Assembly: GCA_035326705.1 (NCBI GenBank)
Contig: DAOLES010000002.1
Coordinates: forward strand, 107,660-171,659
DNA from: Oligoflexia bacterium
GTDB lineage: Bacteria; Bdellovibrionota_G; JALEGL01
DNA length: 64,000 bases
Direction of reading: 5' to 3'
Shown: positions 8,475 through 16,593 of the stretch, piece by piece
How the letters are laid out: each line of letters begins with the position of its first letter
How positions within the stretch are numbered: the first letter of the stretch is position 1
Program-made: the position numbers and the translations under genes
Notes under the pieces: model-generated
Told to the model about the DNA's origin: nothing
The model's database searches: none
The model's input: the letters and a program-made list of their open reading frames with translations, nothing else

Positions 8475-9128
8475 ATGCAGACATACAACTACCAAATCAT
8501 TCAAAATAAAAGTTACAATGAAATTCTTGCTTTGCAAAATCAAATTAGAGATGGAATCATCAATGAAGCTAGACCAGGAAAGATTCTGATGGTTGAACAT
8601 CAACCGTGCATTACCTTTGGCAGAGCAGAAAAAGGTGAGAATTTAAAACATAGTTTTTCTTGGTTAGAAAAACAGGGTTTTGAATTGGCACAAATTAACC
8701 GCGGTGGAAAAATCACCTACCATGGCCCCGGTCAATTGGTTTTATACCCTATTGTCAATATGAAAGACTTTTCAATGGGCGTAAAGCAGTTTGTCTGTGG
8801 TTTAGAAAAAGTGATGATTCATGTGTGTCAGCAATATGGAGTTAAAGCGCAAAGAAAAGAAGGGTTTCCTGGGGCATGGGTCAATGAGCAAAAAAAACTG
8901 GGTTCTGTGGGGATTCATGTGCGTAAGATGGTGAGCATGCATGGCTTTTCATTGAATATTAATCCAAATTTAAGTCATTTTGATGTGATGTTACCCTGTG
9001 GTTTAGATGGCGTACAGATGACCTCCTTGGCCAAGGAAACAGGCAATGACTTGGACTTTAAAACCTGTTTTGACCGGGCAAAAAGTGCTTTTGAAGAGGT
9101 TTTTTCTTGTAAGCTCACAAAGAGCTAG
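8475..9128 (+). CDS. lipB: Octanoyl-[ACP]:protein N-octanoyltransferase LipB
   Basis: Transfers octanoyl from ACP to lipoyl domains, the first step of lipoic acid synthesis in the cytosol. The 217-residue protein has GRAEKGEN, the signature RGGKITYHGPGQLVLYPI, KKLGSVGIHV with the catalytic Lys region, and LPCGLDGVQMTSL with catalytic Cys175. I use the ATG at 8475; a TTG 24 nt upstream would add residues absent from the family. LipA is not in the window. The last 36 bases of the gene are repeated 184 bp downstream. Confidence 0.95.
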   Translation: MQTYNYQIIQNKSYNEILALQNQIRDGIINEARPGKILMVEHQPCITFGRAEKGENLKHSFSWLEKQGFELAQINRGGKITYHGPGQLVLYPIVNMKDFSMGVKQFVCGLEKVMIHVCQQYGVKAQRKEGFPGAWVNEQKKLGSVGIHVRKMVSMHGFSLNINPNLSHFDVMLPCGLDGVQMTSLAKETGNDLDFKTCFDRAKSAFEEVFSCKLTKS

Positions 9129-9170
9129 TAATAGTAAATATTAGCTAAGTTATTGAGCTAAGGTAATATG
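9093..9170 (+). repeat. Direct repeat copy 1, spanning the lipB 3' end
   Basis: The first 37 bases are identical to 9277-9313, and the next 41 match with about a dozen substitutions. This copy encodes the last residues of LipB and its stop. The second copy is non-coding, so the event looks like an old local duplication of the lipB end with 184-bp spacing. Confidence 0.8.
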
Positions 9171-9207
9171 TGAGGGCATTTTACATGACCGAGCACACAG
9201 GAGCGAA

Positions 9208-9232
9208 GAAACAAAAACGATGTTTTTGTTTC
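9208..9232. repeat. Perfect 11-bp hairpin (GAAACAAAAAC arms)
   Basis: GAAACAAAAAC at 9208-9218 pairs with GTTTTTGTTTC at 9222-9232 around the loop GAT. It lies between the two lipB-end duplicates. On either strand the stem ends in a T-rich arm, so it could act as a terminator for lipB, or be a REP-like unit. Confidence 0.65.
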
Positions 9233-9276
9233 TGAGAGGGACGTGAGGGCCTCTTAAGAAAAAGAGCGTAGCGAGA

Positions 9277-9354
9277 GAAGAGGTTTTTTCTTGTAAGCTC
9301 ACAAAGAGCTAGTGATAGTAAGTTTTAGCGGAGTTATTAAGTTGACGTGTTATG
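9277..9354 (+). repeat. Direct repeat copy 2, non-coding duplicate of the lipB 3' end
   Basis: Begins with the same 37 bases as 9093-9129 and then diverges. No reading frame uses it, so it is a relic downstream of lipB. Confidence 0.8.
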
Positions 9355-9669
9355 AACACAAAAAAGTTTTCTACTGGCTCAAACAATGGGTAGCAAAGCT
9401 ACCCAAACTCGCCATACGAAAATCTTTTTTATGCTCAAACATTTTGAAAATGAAAAACCGGAAGAGAGGCCATGTGCTGACTCTGACCTGGGTGGCGCCA
9501 CGATAAACTGGCAAAAGAAGCTAAGGCTGCCATAGGAAAAGAAGGTTTATCCTGAATTTTCCCCGGGTGGGATGAATTGGCCAAAAACGACGTTTTTTTA
9601 GACATTCTTGTGAGGAACGAACTAGAATGTTTTATGCAAAGCCGTTCAAGAAGGGGCGGGCCCTGCATA

Positions 9670-9702
9670 AGCAACTGTAAGACACAAGGTCTAACAGTTG
9701 CT
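9670..9702. repeat. 14-bp imperfect hairpin
   Basis: AGCAACTGTAAGAC at 9670-9683 pairs with GTCTAACAGTTGCT at 9689-9702 with a single mismatch and a 5-nt loop. No T-run follows, so it is more like a palindromic repeat than a terminator. Confidence 0.6.
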
Positions 9703-9769
9703 AAAGATCCCCCTTAAAAGGAAACTAAAGAGGCTAGATTTTATATCGTGGCCGACTGGGTGGGATGAA

Positions 9770-9816
9770 TTTGACGGAAACCGCGTTTTCGTCAAAGAAG
9801 GGGGGAAGATCCCCCC
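9770..9816 (+). promoter_or_regulatory. Twin hairpins just upstream of the hisS ribosome binding site
   Basis: Hairpin A: TTTGACGGAAAC (9770-9781) with GTTTTCGTCAAA (9785-9796), 3-nt loop, one G-T pair. Hairpin B: six Gs (9800-9805) and six Cs (9811-9816) around AAGAT. The putative ribosome binding site AAGGA (9821-9825) and the ATG at 9834 follow at once. If transcribed, these stems would lie in the hisS leader and could affect its translation or mRNA stability. A regulatory role is inference; the same motifs occur upstream as a repeat. Confidence 0.45.
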
Positions 9817-9833
9817 TTAAAAGGAAACAACAG

Positions 9834-11129
9834 ATGATTCAAAGTTTAAAAGGCATGCCAGATATATTGCCTGGCGAAGTAGAGCAGTGGCAGCAATTAG
9901 AGCGCATTTTGCGTGATATTGCGCATAACTATGGTTACAGTGAAATCAGAACCCCTGTTTTAGAAAACGCAGATTTATTTATAAAATCTACCGGTGAGCA
10001 TACGGATATTGTCCAAAAAGAATTTTATCGTTTTGAAGATAAAAACGGTGACTCCATTAGCTTGCGGCCAGAAGGCACACCGGGAACGGTCAGAGCTTTG
10101 ATGCAGCACAAACTCTTAGCGCAAAAAAGCCCACAAAAATTGTATTATATGGGCCCTATGTTTAGACGGGAAAGACCGCAAAAAGGACGCTTTAGGCAGT
10201 TTCATCAAATGGGGGTGGAGTATTTTGGCAGTAGCGCGCCAGGCGCAGATGCAGAAGTGATTTCCATGCTTTATCAAATCTGTCAAAAACTAAATATTCC
10301 TTCGCCTAAAATCATGCTCAATAGCCTTGGTGATGAAACCTGCAGACCAAAATACAGAGAAGCTTTACTCAACTATTTACAAAAGCATCAAGCAGGTTTG
10401 GATCAGACTTCTCAACAAAGAATGCAAGATAACCCTATGCGAGTATTTGATTCTAAAGATGAAAAAACCCAAGAAATCATGCAAAATGCCCCGGTGATGT
10501 TGGACTATTTGAGTGACACTTGTAAAGCTCACTTTGATCAAGTTCAAGAACAATTGAGTCAAATGCAGATTCCTTATGAGATTAACAATAAGATAGTCAG
10601 AGGTTTGGATTATTACACCCACACTGCCTTTGAAGTGATAGCCCAAGGTCTGGGTAGTCAAAATGCCGCCGGCGGCGGCGGGCGTTACAATAATTTGATC
10701 AAGTCTTTTGCAGGGCAAGATATTCCTGCTGTAGGTTTTGCCATGGGCATGGAACGTTTACTGATGATCAGTAAAATAGCAGAAGTAGAAAAAGCAAAGC
10801 AATGTGTTGTATTGCCTTTAAGTGACAAAGCCCAAGTAAAAGCCAATCAATTGGCCTGGTCTTTACGACAATTGGACTGGGCCAAAATCATGAATATCGA
10901 TGTTGTGTTTGATAAGACCAGTATGAAGTCTGGTTTGAGAGCAGTTGCAAAATTGGACCCACACTATGTATTGATTCTTGGTGACCAAGAACTAGAGAAT
11001 AATTCGGTTTTATTTAAAAATTTTATCAGTAAAGAGCAGAAAGAAATTGAATATAATAAGTGTATAGATTTTTTAAGTGAACAAGTTTTAAAAGATAAAA
11101 ATGAGGTAGGCATAGATGCAAAATTATAG
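9834..11129 (+). CDS. hisS: Histidyl-tRNA synthetase
   Basis: Class II synthetase for tRNA-His. I place the start at 9834 (MIQSLKGMPDILPGE), where the family begins; the frame runs 23 codons further upstream but that part is translated repeat sequence. At 431 residues it has motif 2 (MFRRERPQKGRFRQFHQMG), the HisA region RGLDYYTHTAFEV, an AAGGGGRYNN loop, and motif 3 AVGFAMGMERLL, followed by an anticodon-binding domain. An AAGGA lies 8 nt before the ATG. The 3' end overlaps aspS by 14 nt, so the two synthetases are co-transcribed and probably translationally coupled. Confidence 0.96.
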   Translation: MIQSLKGMPDILPGEVEQWQQLERILRDIAHNYGYSEIRTPVLENADLFIKSTGEHTDIVQKEFYRFEDKNGDSISLRPEGTPGTVRALMQHKLLAQKSPQKLYYMGPMFRRERPQKGRFRQFHQMGVEYFGSSAPGADAEVISMLYQICQKLNIPSPKIMLNSLGDETCRPKYREALLNYLQKHQAGLDQTSQQRMQDNPMRVFDSKDEKTQEIMQNAPVMLDYLSDTCKAHFDQVQEQLSQMQIPYEINNKIVRGLDYYTHTAFEVIAQGLGSQNAAGGGGRYNNLIKSFAGQDIPAVGFAMGMERLLMISKIAEVEKAKQCVVLPLSDKAQVKANQLAWSLRQLDWAKIMNIDVVFDKTSMKSGLRAVAKLDPHYVLILGDQELENNSVLFKNFISKEQKEIEYNKCIDFLSEQVLKDKNEVGIDAKL

Positions 11130-12930
11130 AAGCCATACGTGTGGGCAATTAAGTGCAAAAGATAAAGATCAAGAGGTTTGTTTAACCGGTTGGGTTAATA
11201 GAAGACGTGATCATGGGGGAGTTATTTTTATTGATTTAAGAGACCGTTATGGAATCACGCAGTTGGTGTTCAATCCTGAGCAAAATGCGCAAGCCCACAG
11301 TGTAGCGGATGCTTTACGGCATGAAGATGTGATTGCTGTACAAGGTAAAGTTTCTTTACGTTTAGAAGGCATGGTGAATAAAAATATGACAACCGGTGAA
11401 ATTGAAGTTTATGCTCATGAACTTAATATTTTATCCAAAGCTAAAACACCACCATTTCCTATCAATGAAGATAGCGATGTCAGTGAAAGTGTGCGTTTAA
11501 AATACCGTTATTTGGATATGCGTAGAGAAGGTTTACAGAAACATTTGATTCTTCGTCACAAGTTAAATCATGCATTGAGAAACTTTTTAAATGAAGAAGA
11601 GTTTCTTGAAATTGAAACGCCTATTTTAACCAAAGCTACGCCAGAAGGGGCAAGAGATTATTTGGTGCCTAGTCGTGTGCATCCAGGAAGTTTTTATGCT
11701 TTACCGCAATCTCCACAGTTGTTTAAACAGTTGTTGATGGTCTCTGGCTTTGATCGTTATTATCAGATTGCGCGCTGTTTCAGGGATGAGGATTTGCGTG
11801 CGGATAGACAGCCAGAATTTACCCAATTGGATATGGAAATCAGTTTTGCCCATGAAGATTTAATTTTTAACTTGATAGAAAAAATGATGGCGCATGTGTG
11901 GACTAACGTTTTAAATAAAGCTTTACCAGAAGCACAATTTGAACGCATGAGCTATGTCCAAGCCATGGAAGAATATGGTTCCGATAAACCAGATTTACGT
12001 TGGCGCATGCCACTTAAAAATTTAAATGCGGTATTTGAAAACACGGAGTTCAATGTTTTTAAATCAGTTGTTGCAAACCAAGGTGAAATAAGAGGCTTAA
12101 GAATTCCCGGTGGCAATGCGATTGCTAGAAATCAAGTGGATCAGTTGGTTAAAATGGCACAAGATCATGGAGCCAAAGGCATGGTTTGGGTCAGACTAAA
12201 ACCAGAAGGTTTAAGCTCTTCGGTAGAGAAGTTTTTAAGCCCAGAAGAAATGCAGAGTATGGGCAAAGCCTTAGGACTTAAAGAAGGTGACTTAGGTTTG
12301 TTGATTGCGGATAAAGCGGATGTATCGCGCAGAGTTTTAGGCGTCATAAAAAAAGAATGTATTGCTCGTTTAGAGATTGCACCAGAAAAAGAGCATGCGT
12401 TTGTTTGGATTACAGACTTCCCCATGTTTGAATACGATCAAGAAGCGGGACGTTATTTTTCTATGCACCACCCATTTACCCATCCCAAATTAGATGAAGG
12501 GCAAGAGTTATCGGAAAAGACTTTGGATACACTTAAAGCCAAAGCTTATGATTTGGTGCTCAATGGCTATGAAGTGGGCGGGGGTTCTATTCGTATCCAT
12601 GATAGTAAAATGCAAGCCAAAGTATTTGATGTATTAAATATCAGTGAAGAAGAAGCAAAGTTAAAATTTGGGTTTTTCTTAGAAGCTTTAAAGTATGGTA
12701 CGCCACCACATGGAGGCATTGCCTTTGGTTTAGATCGTTTGGCTATGATTCTATCTGAAACCAGTGCAATAAGAGATGTAATTGCGTTTCCAAAAACACA
12801 AAATGCAAGTGACTTGATGTGTGAAGCACCGGCCATGGTTCCGCAAGAAAGTTTAGATGAATTGCACATTGTCTCAAAAGGTACGGCCTTACTTTTGAGA
12901 AACAATCAAAATAAAAAATCTCAAAAGTAA
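11116..12930 (+). CDS. aspS: Aspartyl-tRNA synthetase (bacterial type), with an altered C-terminal tail
   Basis: Class II synthetase with an N-terminal OB-fold (GWVNRRRDHGGVIFIDLRDR), motif 2 (RCFRDEDLRADRQPEFTQLD), an inserted GAD domain and motif 3 (GIAFGLDRLAMIL). At 604 residues it is of normal bacterial length. After the conserved ELHI the last 19 residues (VSKGTALLLRNN...) are encoded within and after a 29-bp inverted repeat that also covers the stop codon. The family's usual Pro-rich or charged end is absent there, so the tail appears to have been created or replaced by the repeat. Without asparagine-family genes in view I cannot say whether it is discriminating. Confidence 0.96.
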   Translation: MQNYRSHTCGQLSAKDKDQEVCLTGWVNRRRDHGGVIFIDLRDRYGITQLVFNPEQNAQAHSVADALRHEDVIAVQGKVSLRLEGMVNKNMTTGEIEVYAHELNILSKAKTPPFPINEDSDVSESVRLKYRYLDMRREGLQKHLILRHKLNHALRNFLNEEEFLEIETPILTKATPEGARDYLVPSRVHPGSFYALPQSPQLFKQLLMVSGFDRYYQIARCFRDEDLRADRQPEFTQLDMEISFAHEDLIFNLIEKMMAHVWTNVLNKALPEAQFERMSYVQAMEEYGSDKPDLRWRMPLKNLNAVFENTEFNVFKSVVANQGEIRGLRIPGGNAIARNQVDQLVKMAQDHGAKGMVWVRLKPEGLSSSVEKFLSPEEMQSMGKALGLKEGDLGLLIADKADVSRRVLGVIKKECIARLEIAPEKEHAFVWITDFPMFEYDQEAGRYFSMHHPFTHPKLDEGQELSEKTLDTLKAKAYDLVLNGYEVGGGSIRIHDSKMQAKVFDVLNISEEEAKLKFGFFLEALKYGTPPHGGIAFGLDRLAMILSETSAIRDVIAFPKTQNASDLMCEAPAMVPQESLDELHIVSKGTALLLRNNQNKKSQK

Positions 12931-12947
12931 GGCCGTACCTTTTGAGA
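12872..12947. repeat. 29-bp perfect inverted repeat whose arms are themselves hairpins
   Basis: Positions 12872-12900 and 12919-12947 are exact reverse complements separated by 18 AT-rich bases. Each arm also starts with TCTCAAAAG and ends with CTTTTGAGA, so each can fold alone with an 11-nt loop. The left arm lies in aspS codons. The right arm carries the aspS stop and the TTG proposed for rnhB. The structure could be a strong hairpin, a cruciform or a small mobile palindromic unit. Confidence 0.85.
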
Positions 12948-13574
12948 TTTGAACAACACAAAGATCGTCCTGAGAAGCATTTTGCTTTAGAAGAACACTT
13001 TTTGCGTATGAATTTCAGTCGTGTTGTGGGAGTGGATGAAGCTGGTAGAGGTGCCTTGGCGGGGCCTGTGGTTGCTGCGGCAGTTTGTTTTGAAAAAAAA
13101 CCTGAAGCGCTTTTGTATGATATCAAAGACTCTAAGAAGATTGCGGAAAGAAAACGAGAAGCCTTATTTGATATGTTGATTGCGTTACCCTACATTGATT
13201 ATGCAGTTGGCATTGTTGATGCAACTAGTATTGATACCATGAATATTTTACAAGCCAGCTTGCACGCCATGCAGATTGCAGTGAGCAATTTAAAACAACA
13301 AGCAGATTTATGTTTGGTGGATGGCCATATTCCCTTTAAATCAGATATTAAACAATACACGTTAACCAAAGGCGACGATCGTTGCATATCCATAGGAGCA
13401 GCTTCTATTATTGCTAAGGTTACAAGAGATAGAATGATGCGCCAATACCATCAAGATTACCCTATCTATGATTTTATCAAACACAAAGGTTATGCCACAG
13501 CTGTGCATAAACAAGCTATTGTTGAACATGGTATGAGTCCACTGCATAGAAAAAGCTTTCAATTTAGTCGGTAA
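12942..13574 (+). CDS. rnhB: Ribonuclease HII
   Basis: Removes misincorporated ribonucleotides and cleaves RNA-DNA hybrids. It has the RNase HII acidic residues: VGVDEAGRGALAGPVVAAAV (Asp and Glu), SKKIAERKRE, LCLVDGHIPF (Asp), and AASIIAKVTRDRMM (Asp), then HKGYAT. At 210 residues the length is normal. The start is uncertain: the TTG at 12942 gives an N-terminal helix (FALEEHFLR) like that of many homologues but lies inside the inverted repeat, while the ATG at 13008 would start just before the catalytic strand. It follows aspS and is followed 15 nt later by yraN. Confidence 0.93.
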   Translation: MRFEQHKDRPEKHFALEEHFLRMNFSRVVGVDEAGRGALAGPVVAAAVCFEKKPEALLYDIKDSKKIAERKREALFDMLIALPYIDYAVGIVDATSIDTMNILQASLHAMQIAVSNLKQQADLCLVDGHIPFKSDIKQYTLTKGDDRCISIGAASIIAKVTRDRMMRQYHQDYPIYDFIKHKGYATAVHKQAIVEHGMSPLHRKSFQFSR

Positions 13575-13589
13575 TTGGCACCTTAAATT

Positions 13590-13967
13590 TTGTTTAAAGT
13601 TAACAATAGAAAAACCTTAGGAGATTTGGGAGAAGAGCAAGCGCAAAAGTTTTTGCAAAAACAAGGGTACAAGCTGCTGTACAAAAACTACCGCTGCCCT
13701 TTAGGTGAGATTGACTTAATCATGTCTAAGGCAAAAACCGTTCTCATTGTAGAAGTTAAGTCTGGCAGTCATTCAAATATTTCTCCCAAAGTTCATTTTG
13801 ACTGGCATAAGAAAAAAAAATTGATTCGTTTGGCGCAATTTTTTTTAATGCATTATCCAAAGTATTGTGACTACACATTGCAATTTGATTTGGTGGTTTA
13901 CCAACCGCATTTGCCTTGCAGCATAGAGCATTATCCCTATGCCATTGACGATATGGATCAACTGTGA
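13590..13967 (+). CDS. yraN: YraN/UPF0102 family endonuclease-like protein
   Basis: A 125-residue protein of the UPF0102 family, which has a Holliday-junction-resolvase/restriction-endonuclease fold. The pattern is LGDLGEEQAQKFL, then NYRCPLGEIDLIM and LIVEVKSG, giving the E-D-ExK active-site arrangement. Its cellular role is not established. The start is TTG at 13590; no ATG occurs before the domain. The rnhB-yraN neighbourhood is common in bacteria. The GNAT gene begins 3 nt after the stop, so these form an operon. Confidence 0.88.
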   Translation: MFKVNNRKTLGDLGEEQAQKFLQKQGYKLLYKNYRCPLGEIDLIMSKAKTVLIVEVKSGSHSNISPKVHFDWHKKKKLIRLAQFFLMHYPKYCDYTLQFDLVVYQPHLPCSIEHYPYAIDDMDQL

Positions 13968-13970
13968 TTG

Positions 13971-14483
13971 ATGAAAAATATGCATGCAACAAATTATCAA
14001 ATTCGTAAAGCCAAGCGTGGAGATGAACAAGCTATTCATGATGTTCATATGTATTCCATCATGAATGTATGCATTCATGAGCATGGCAAAGAAGAAGTTG
14101 CAGGCTGGGGACAAAGACCGTTTGATCAGCAAAAGTGGGCCAATGCCATTGATAAGCATTGTGTTTGGGTTGTGGAAGATCAAGTTATGGATGCTATCAA
14201 AGGTATGGCCTGTTTGATCTTAAACAAAGAAGAAAGCTATGCGAATCTAGCAGCATTGTATTTTCATCCAGACATTATTGGTATGGGATTTGGACGAGAA
14301 ATGATGGAAATCATGACAAAAGTTTGCAAGGAGAGCTTAATTAATACGATTAAGATGGATTCATCCTTAACGGCTTTGGGCTTTTACAAAAAAATGGGTT
14401 TTAAGGAGATGGGACCTCTTGTAAAAGAAGAGATAGGTGGTTCCATGGTCAGCGGTATTCCTATGCAACGCGTAATTGAATAA
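13971..14483 (+). CDS. GNAT-family N-acetyltransferase
   Basis: About 170 residues with the GNAT order: N-terminal strand ATNYQIRKAKRGDEQAI, central strands, the acetyl-CoA loop region AALYFHPDIIGMGFGREMM (a variant of Q/RxxGxG/A), and the terminal ALGFYKKMGFKEMGP element. The substrate is unknown. The ATG at 13971 lies 3 nt after the yraN stop, so it is the last gene of the hisS-aspS-rnhB-yraN run. Confidence 0.85.
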   Translation: MKNMHATNYQIRKAKRGDEQAIHDVHMYSIMNVCIHEHGKEEVAGWGQRPFDQQKWANAIDKHCVWVVEDQVMDAIKGMACLILNKEESYANLAALYFHPDIIGMGFGREMMEIMTKVCKESLINTIKMDSSLTALGFYKKMGFKEMGPLVKEEIGGSMVSGIPMQRVIE

Positions 14484-14566
14484 CAGCTCATATCGGGCAG
14501 TATTAACTTGTGGATAACTAGAGGTTTTTTCTGTTATTCGGGGCAAAAAAACGTTATGAGACGTTC

Positions 14567-15757
14567 ATGAAGCCAAGAGTTGCTATTTTTGCTGGGATGT
14601 TTAAAGAAAAATCAGATGGTAGTGCCCGCTCCTTGATTCAACTGTCCAAAAGCCTGAGTAAGCAAGGCATTGAGCATATGGTTTTTTCGCCTTGCGTAGA
14701 TGAATTTGATTCTTCACACCTTTGCGTATTTGAAGTGACATCAATCCCAATATTTTTCTATCCTGAATACAAAATTGGCTTTTTTTCCAAAAAAGTTAGG
14801 CAAGCCTTAGAGCAATTTAAGCCAGATATAATCCATGTTTCAACCCCAGATTTAACCGGGCATGGGGCGACTAAATATGCCAAAAAGCATAATATCCCCT
14901 TAGTGGGATCATTTCATACGCATTTTCCATCGTACTTGCCATATTACAGGCTTGGATTTTTGCAGCACTGGTTATGGGGGAAGTTAAAAAAACATTACAA
15001 TCAATGCCAAGCTGTTTTTGCGCCTACCAAAATTATCCAAGATGAACTTTTAAGTCATGGTATTGTAGGCTTGGGTAAAAATAAACATAAGCATGCCATA
15101 AAAATATGGAGTCGCGGTATTCATGAAACGATGTTTTCTGCAGACAAAAGAGATGTTACATTGCGCCAAACTTGGGGTGGAGACGACAAGTTTTATGTGT
15201 TGTATGTGGGGCGTTTGGTCTGGTACAAAAATTTAGAATGTATAAGAAAAGTATATGATGATTTGTCTCAAGGTCAGCCTGAACTTTTTAGAAAGATTAA
15301 ATTTTGTTTTGTTGGCGATGGACCCGCCAAAGAAGTGTTAAAAAATCAAATGCCCAAAGCGCACTTTTTTGGCAGCATAAAGCCAGAAAAAATTGGGCAA
15401 TATTACGCAAGCGCAGATGTTTTATTTTTCCCTTCAACCACGGAGACCTTTGGTCAAGTTGTTCAAGAAGCTTTAGCCAGCGGCTGCCCAGCCTTGGTTT
15501 CAAATCAAGGGGGCTGTCAGGAAATTGTTAAAGAGTCGCAAGCGGGTTATATTTTTTCTCAAGATGATATCCCAGCCTATTCAGCTAGCATTAAGGAACT
15601 TGTAGTAAACTTAAACAAAAGGCAAAACTTACAAGAAAAAGCATTGGCTTATGCTAAAACCAAGCAATGGGATCAAGTCAACCAAGCTGTTATTGATGTC
15701 TATAAAGATTTGGTAAATCTATCAGTTCCTTTGCAAAACAATAGAAAGTTGGGATAA
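14567..15757 (+). CDS. GT4 glycosyltransferase (MgtA/PimB-like, probably mannosyl)
   Basis: A 396-residue GT-B enzyme. The N-terminal domain has the acceptor-side SFHTHFPSYLPYY seen in glycolipid glycosyltransferases of the MgtA/PimB type. The C-terminal domain has VGRLVWYKN, FVGDGPAKE and the donor-site motif STTETFGQVVQEALASG (EX7E). There is no signal peptide, and it would act on the cytosolic face of the inner membrane. With a GDP-mannose synthase two genes downstream, GDP-mannose is a plausible donor and a lipid a plausible acceptor, which is inference. The next gene follows within 6 nt. Confidence 0.85.
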   Translation: MKPRVAIFAGMFKEKSDGSARSLIQLSKSLSKQGIEHMVFSPCVDEFDSSHLCVFEVTSIPIFFYPEYKIGFFSKKVRQALEQFKPDIIHVSTPDLTGHGATKYAKKHNIPLVGSFHTHFPSYLPYYRLGFLQHWLWGKLKKHYNQCQAVFAPTKIIQDELLSHGIVGLGKNKHKHAIKIWSRGIHETMFSADKRDVTLRQTWGGDDKFYVLYVGRLVWYKNLECIRKVYDDLSQGQPELFRKIKFCFVGDGPAKEVLKNQMPKAHFFGSIKPEKIGQYYASADVLFFPSTTETFGQVVQEALASGCPALVSNQGGCQEIVKESQAGYIFSQDDIPAYSASIKELVVNLNKRQNLQEKALAYAKTKQWDQVNQAVIDVYKDLVNLSVPLQNNRKLG

Positions 15758-15763
15758 TCATTG

Positions 15764-16516
15764 ATGATGTTTAAGAAGAAATATATTTTGCACAGTCTTA
15801 TTTTTATGTTTTTTGGAACAGGTGTTTTTGCCCAAGAAAAATTGGTTCTAGAAGATTTTGAAAAACAAGGTGTGGGCGCAGTGGATTTTAATGGTTGGCA
15901 TGTGTCAGACATTAAAGGTGAAGCTAAAGATATTTATTCTATTGTTAAGGAAGACAATAATTTATTTTTACATGCAGATAGCAAAAAAACAGCAGCAGCA
16001 ATATTTAAGATTAAAGGTTGGAGTTTAAAGTATAGACCTGTTTTGTCATGGCGTTGGCGAGTTCATAAGCATCCAAAAGGTGCTAAACCTTTATCAAAAC
16101 CCAATAACAGTGCTGCATCGGTCTATGTTATTTTTAGAAAAAGTTTAATACCTCTACGTTTTGAGACTATAAAATATGTTTGGGCGGAAAATGAACCTGT
16201 AGATGGCCATGTTTATAAAGACGGTAAAAATCCGCAGGAGTTAATTGTAATCAGATCAGGAAAAGAAGGTATGGGAGAATGGATCACTGAAGAGAGAGAT
16301 GTATTGGCAGATTACCAGAAATATTTTAAGACGGATAAAGTTAGAAGTCCCATGGCTTTTGGAATTTTAACTGATTCAGAACGAATCAAAAAGGGGCATG
16401 CTATTGCAGATTATGATGATTTTGTTTTGTTAAAAGAAAAAAGTCAACCAAAGAAGCCAACACCGAAAGCTGAAGAAAAAGTAGTGCCAACTCCAGATCC
16501 AGTTGTTACTGATTAA
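15764..16516 (+). CDS. Secreted DUF3047 protein
   Basis: A signal peptide (KKKYILHSLIFMFFGTGVFAQ) is followed by a DUF3047 domain: LSWRWRVHKHPKGA, then SAASVYVIF, IKYVWAENEP, VIRSGKEGMGEWITEERDV and ADYDDFVLL. A Pro/Lys-rich tail closes the protein. DUF3047 proteins are periplasmic or surface beta-sandwich proteins without known activity. Two ATGs (15764, 15767) are equally good. The gene lies between a glycosyltransferase and manC, hinting at a role in a surface glycan or glycolipid pathway. Confidence 0.8.
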   Translation: MMFKKKYILHSLIFMFFGTGVFAQEKLVLEDFEKQGVGAVDFNGWHVSDIKGEAKDIYSIVKEDNNLFLHADSKKTAAAIFKIKGWSLKYRPVLSWRWRVHKHPKGAKPLSKPNNSAASVYVIFRKSLIPLRFETIKYVWAENEPVDGHVYKDGKNPQELIVIRSGKEGMGEWITEERDVLADYQKYFKTDKVRSPMAFGILTDSERIKKGHAIADYDDFVLLKEKSQPKKPTPKAEEKVVPTPDPVVTD

Positions 16517-16593
16517 GATCTTTGTTAAGGGTTTAAAAAGTATAAACTATTAAATTTATACTGTGGATCGATTAAAAAAGGGAAATCAATTAT

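Larger units (their letters stand above)
9129..9833. repeat. Gene-free, hairpin- and repeat-rich intergenic region
   Basis: About 700 bases hold no convincing gene; the short frames here lack family features. What is present: an 11-bp hairpin with 3-nt loop at 9208-9232, the octamer GTGAGGGC twice (9171-9178 and 9244-9251), a 7-bp GGGTAGC hairpin at 9388-9404, a 14-bp hairpin with one mismatch at 9670-9702, the motif GGGTGGGATGAATT at 9565-9578 and 9758-9771, and an AGATCCCCC(C)TTAAAAGGAAAC motif ending at 9725 and 9828. The G/C-rich patches differ from the surrounding AT-rich genes. This looks like several palindromic repeat units piled between lipB and hisS. Confidence 0.7.

Noticed and set aside
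9312..9674. Short reading frames on both strands between lipB and hisS
   Set aside because: They run through hairpins and repeats, have no family features, and overlap each other on opposite strands.
9765..9833. N-terminal extension of HisS (23 residues)
   Set aside because: It is translated repeat sequence (hairpins and GATCCCCCC motif); HisRS homologues begin at MIQSLKG, and a ribosome binding site lies before the ATG at 9834.
16539..16562. 8-bp AT hairpin before manC
   Set aside because: AGTATAAA/TTTATACT with an 8-nt loop, all AT-rich and with no T-run; expected by chance in such DNA.
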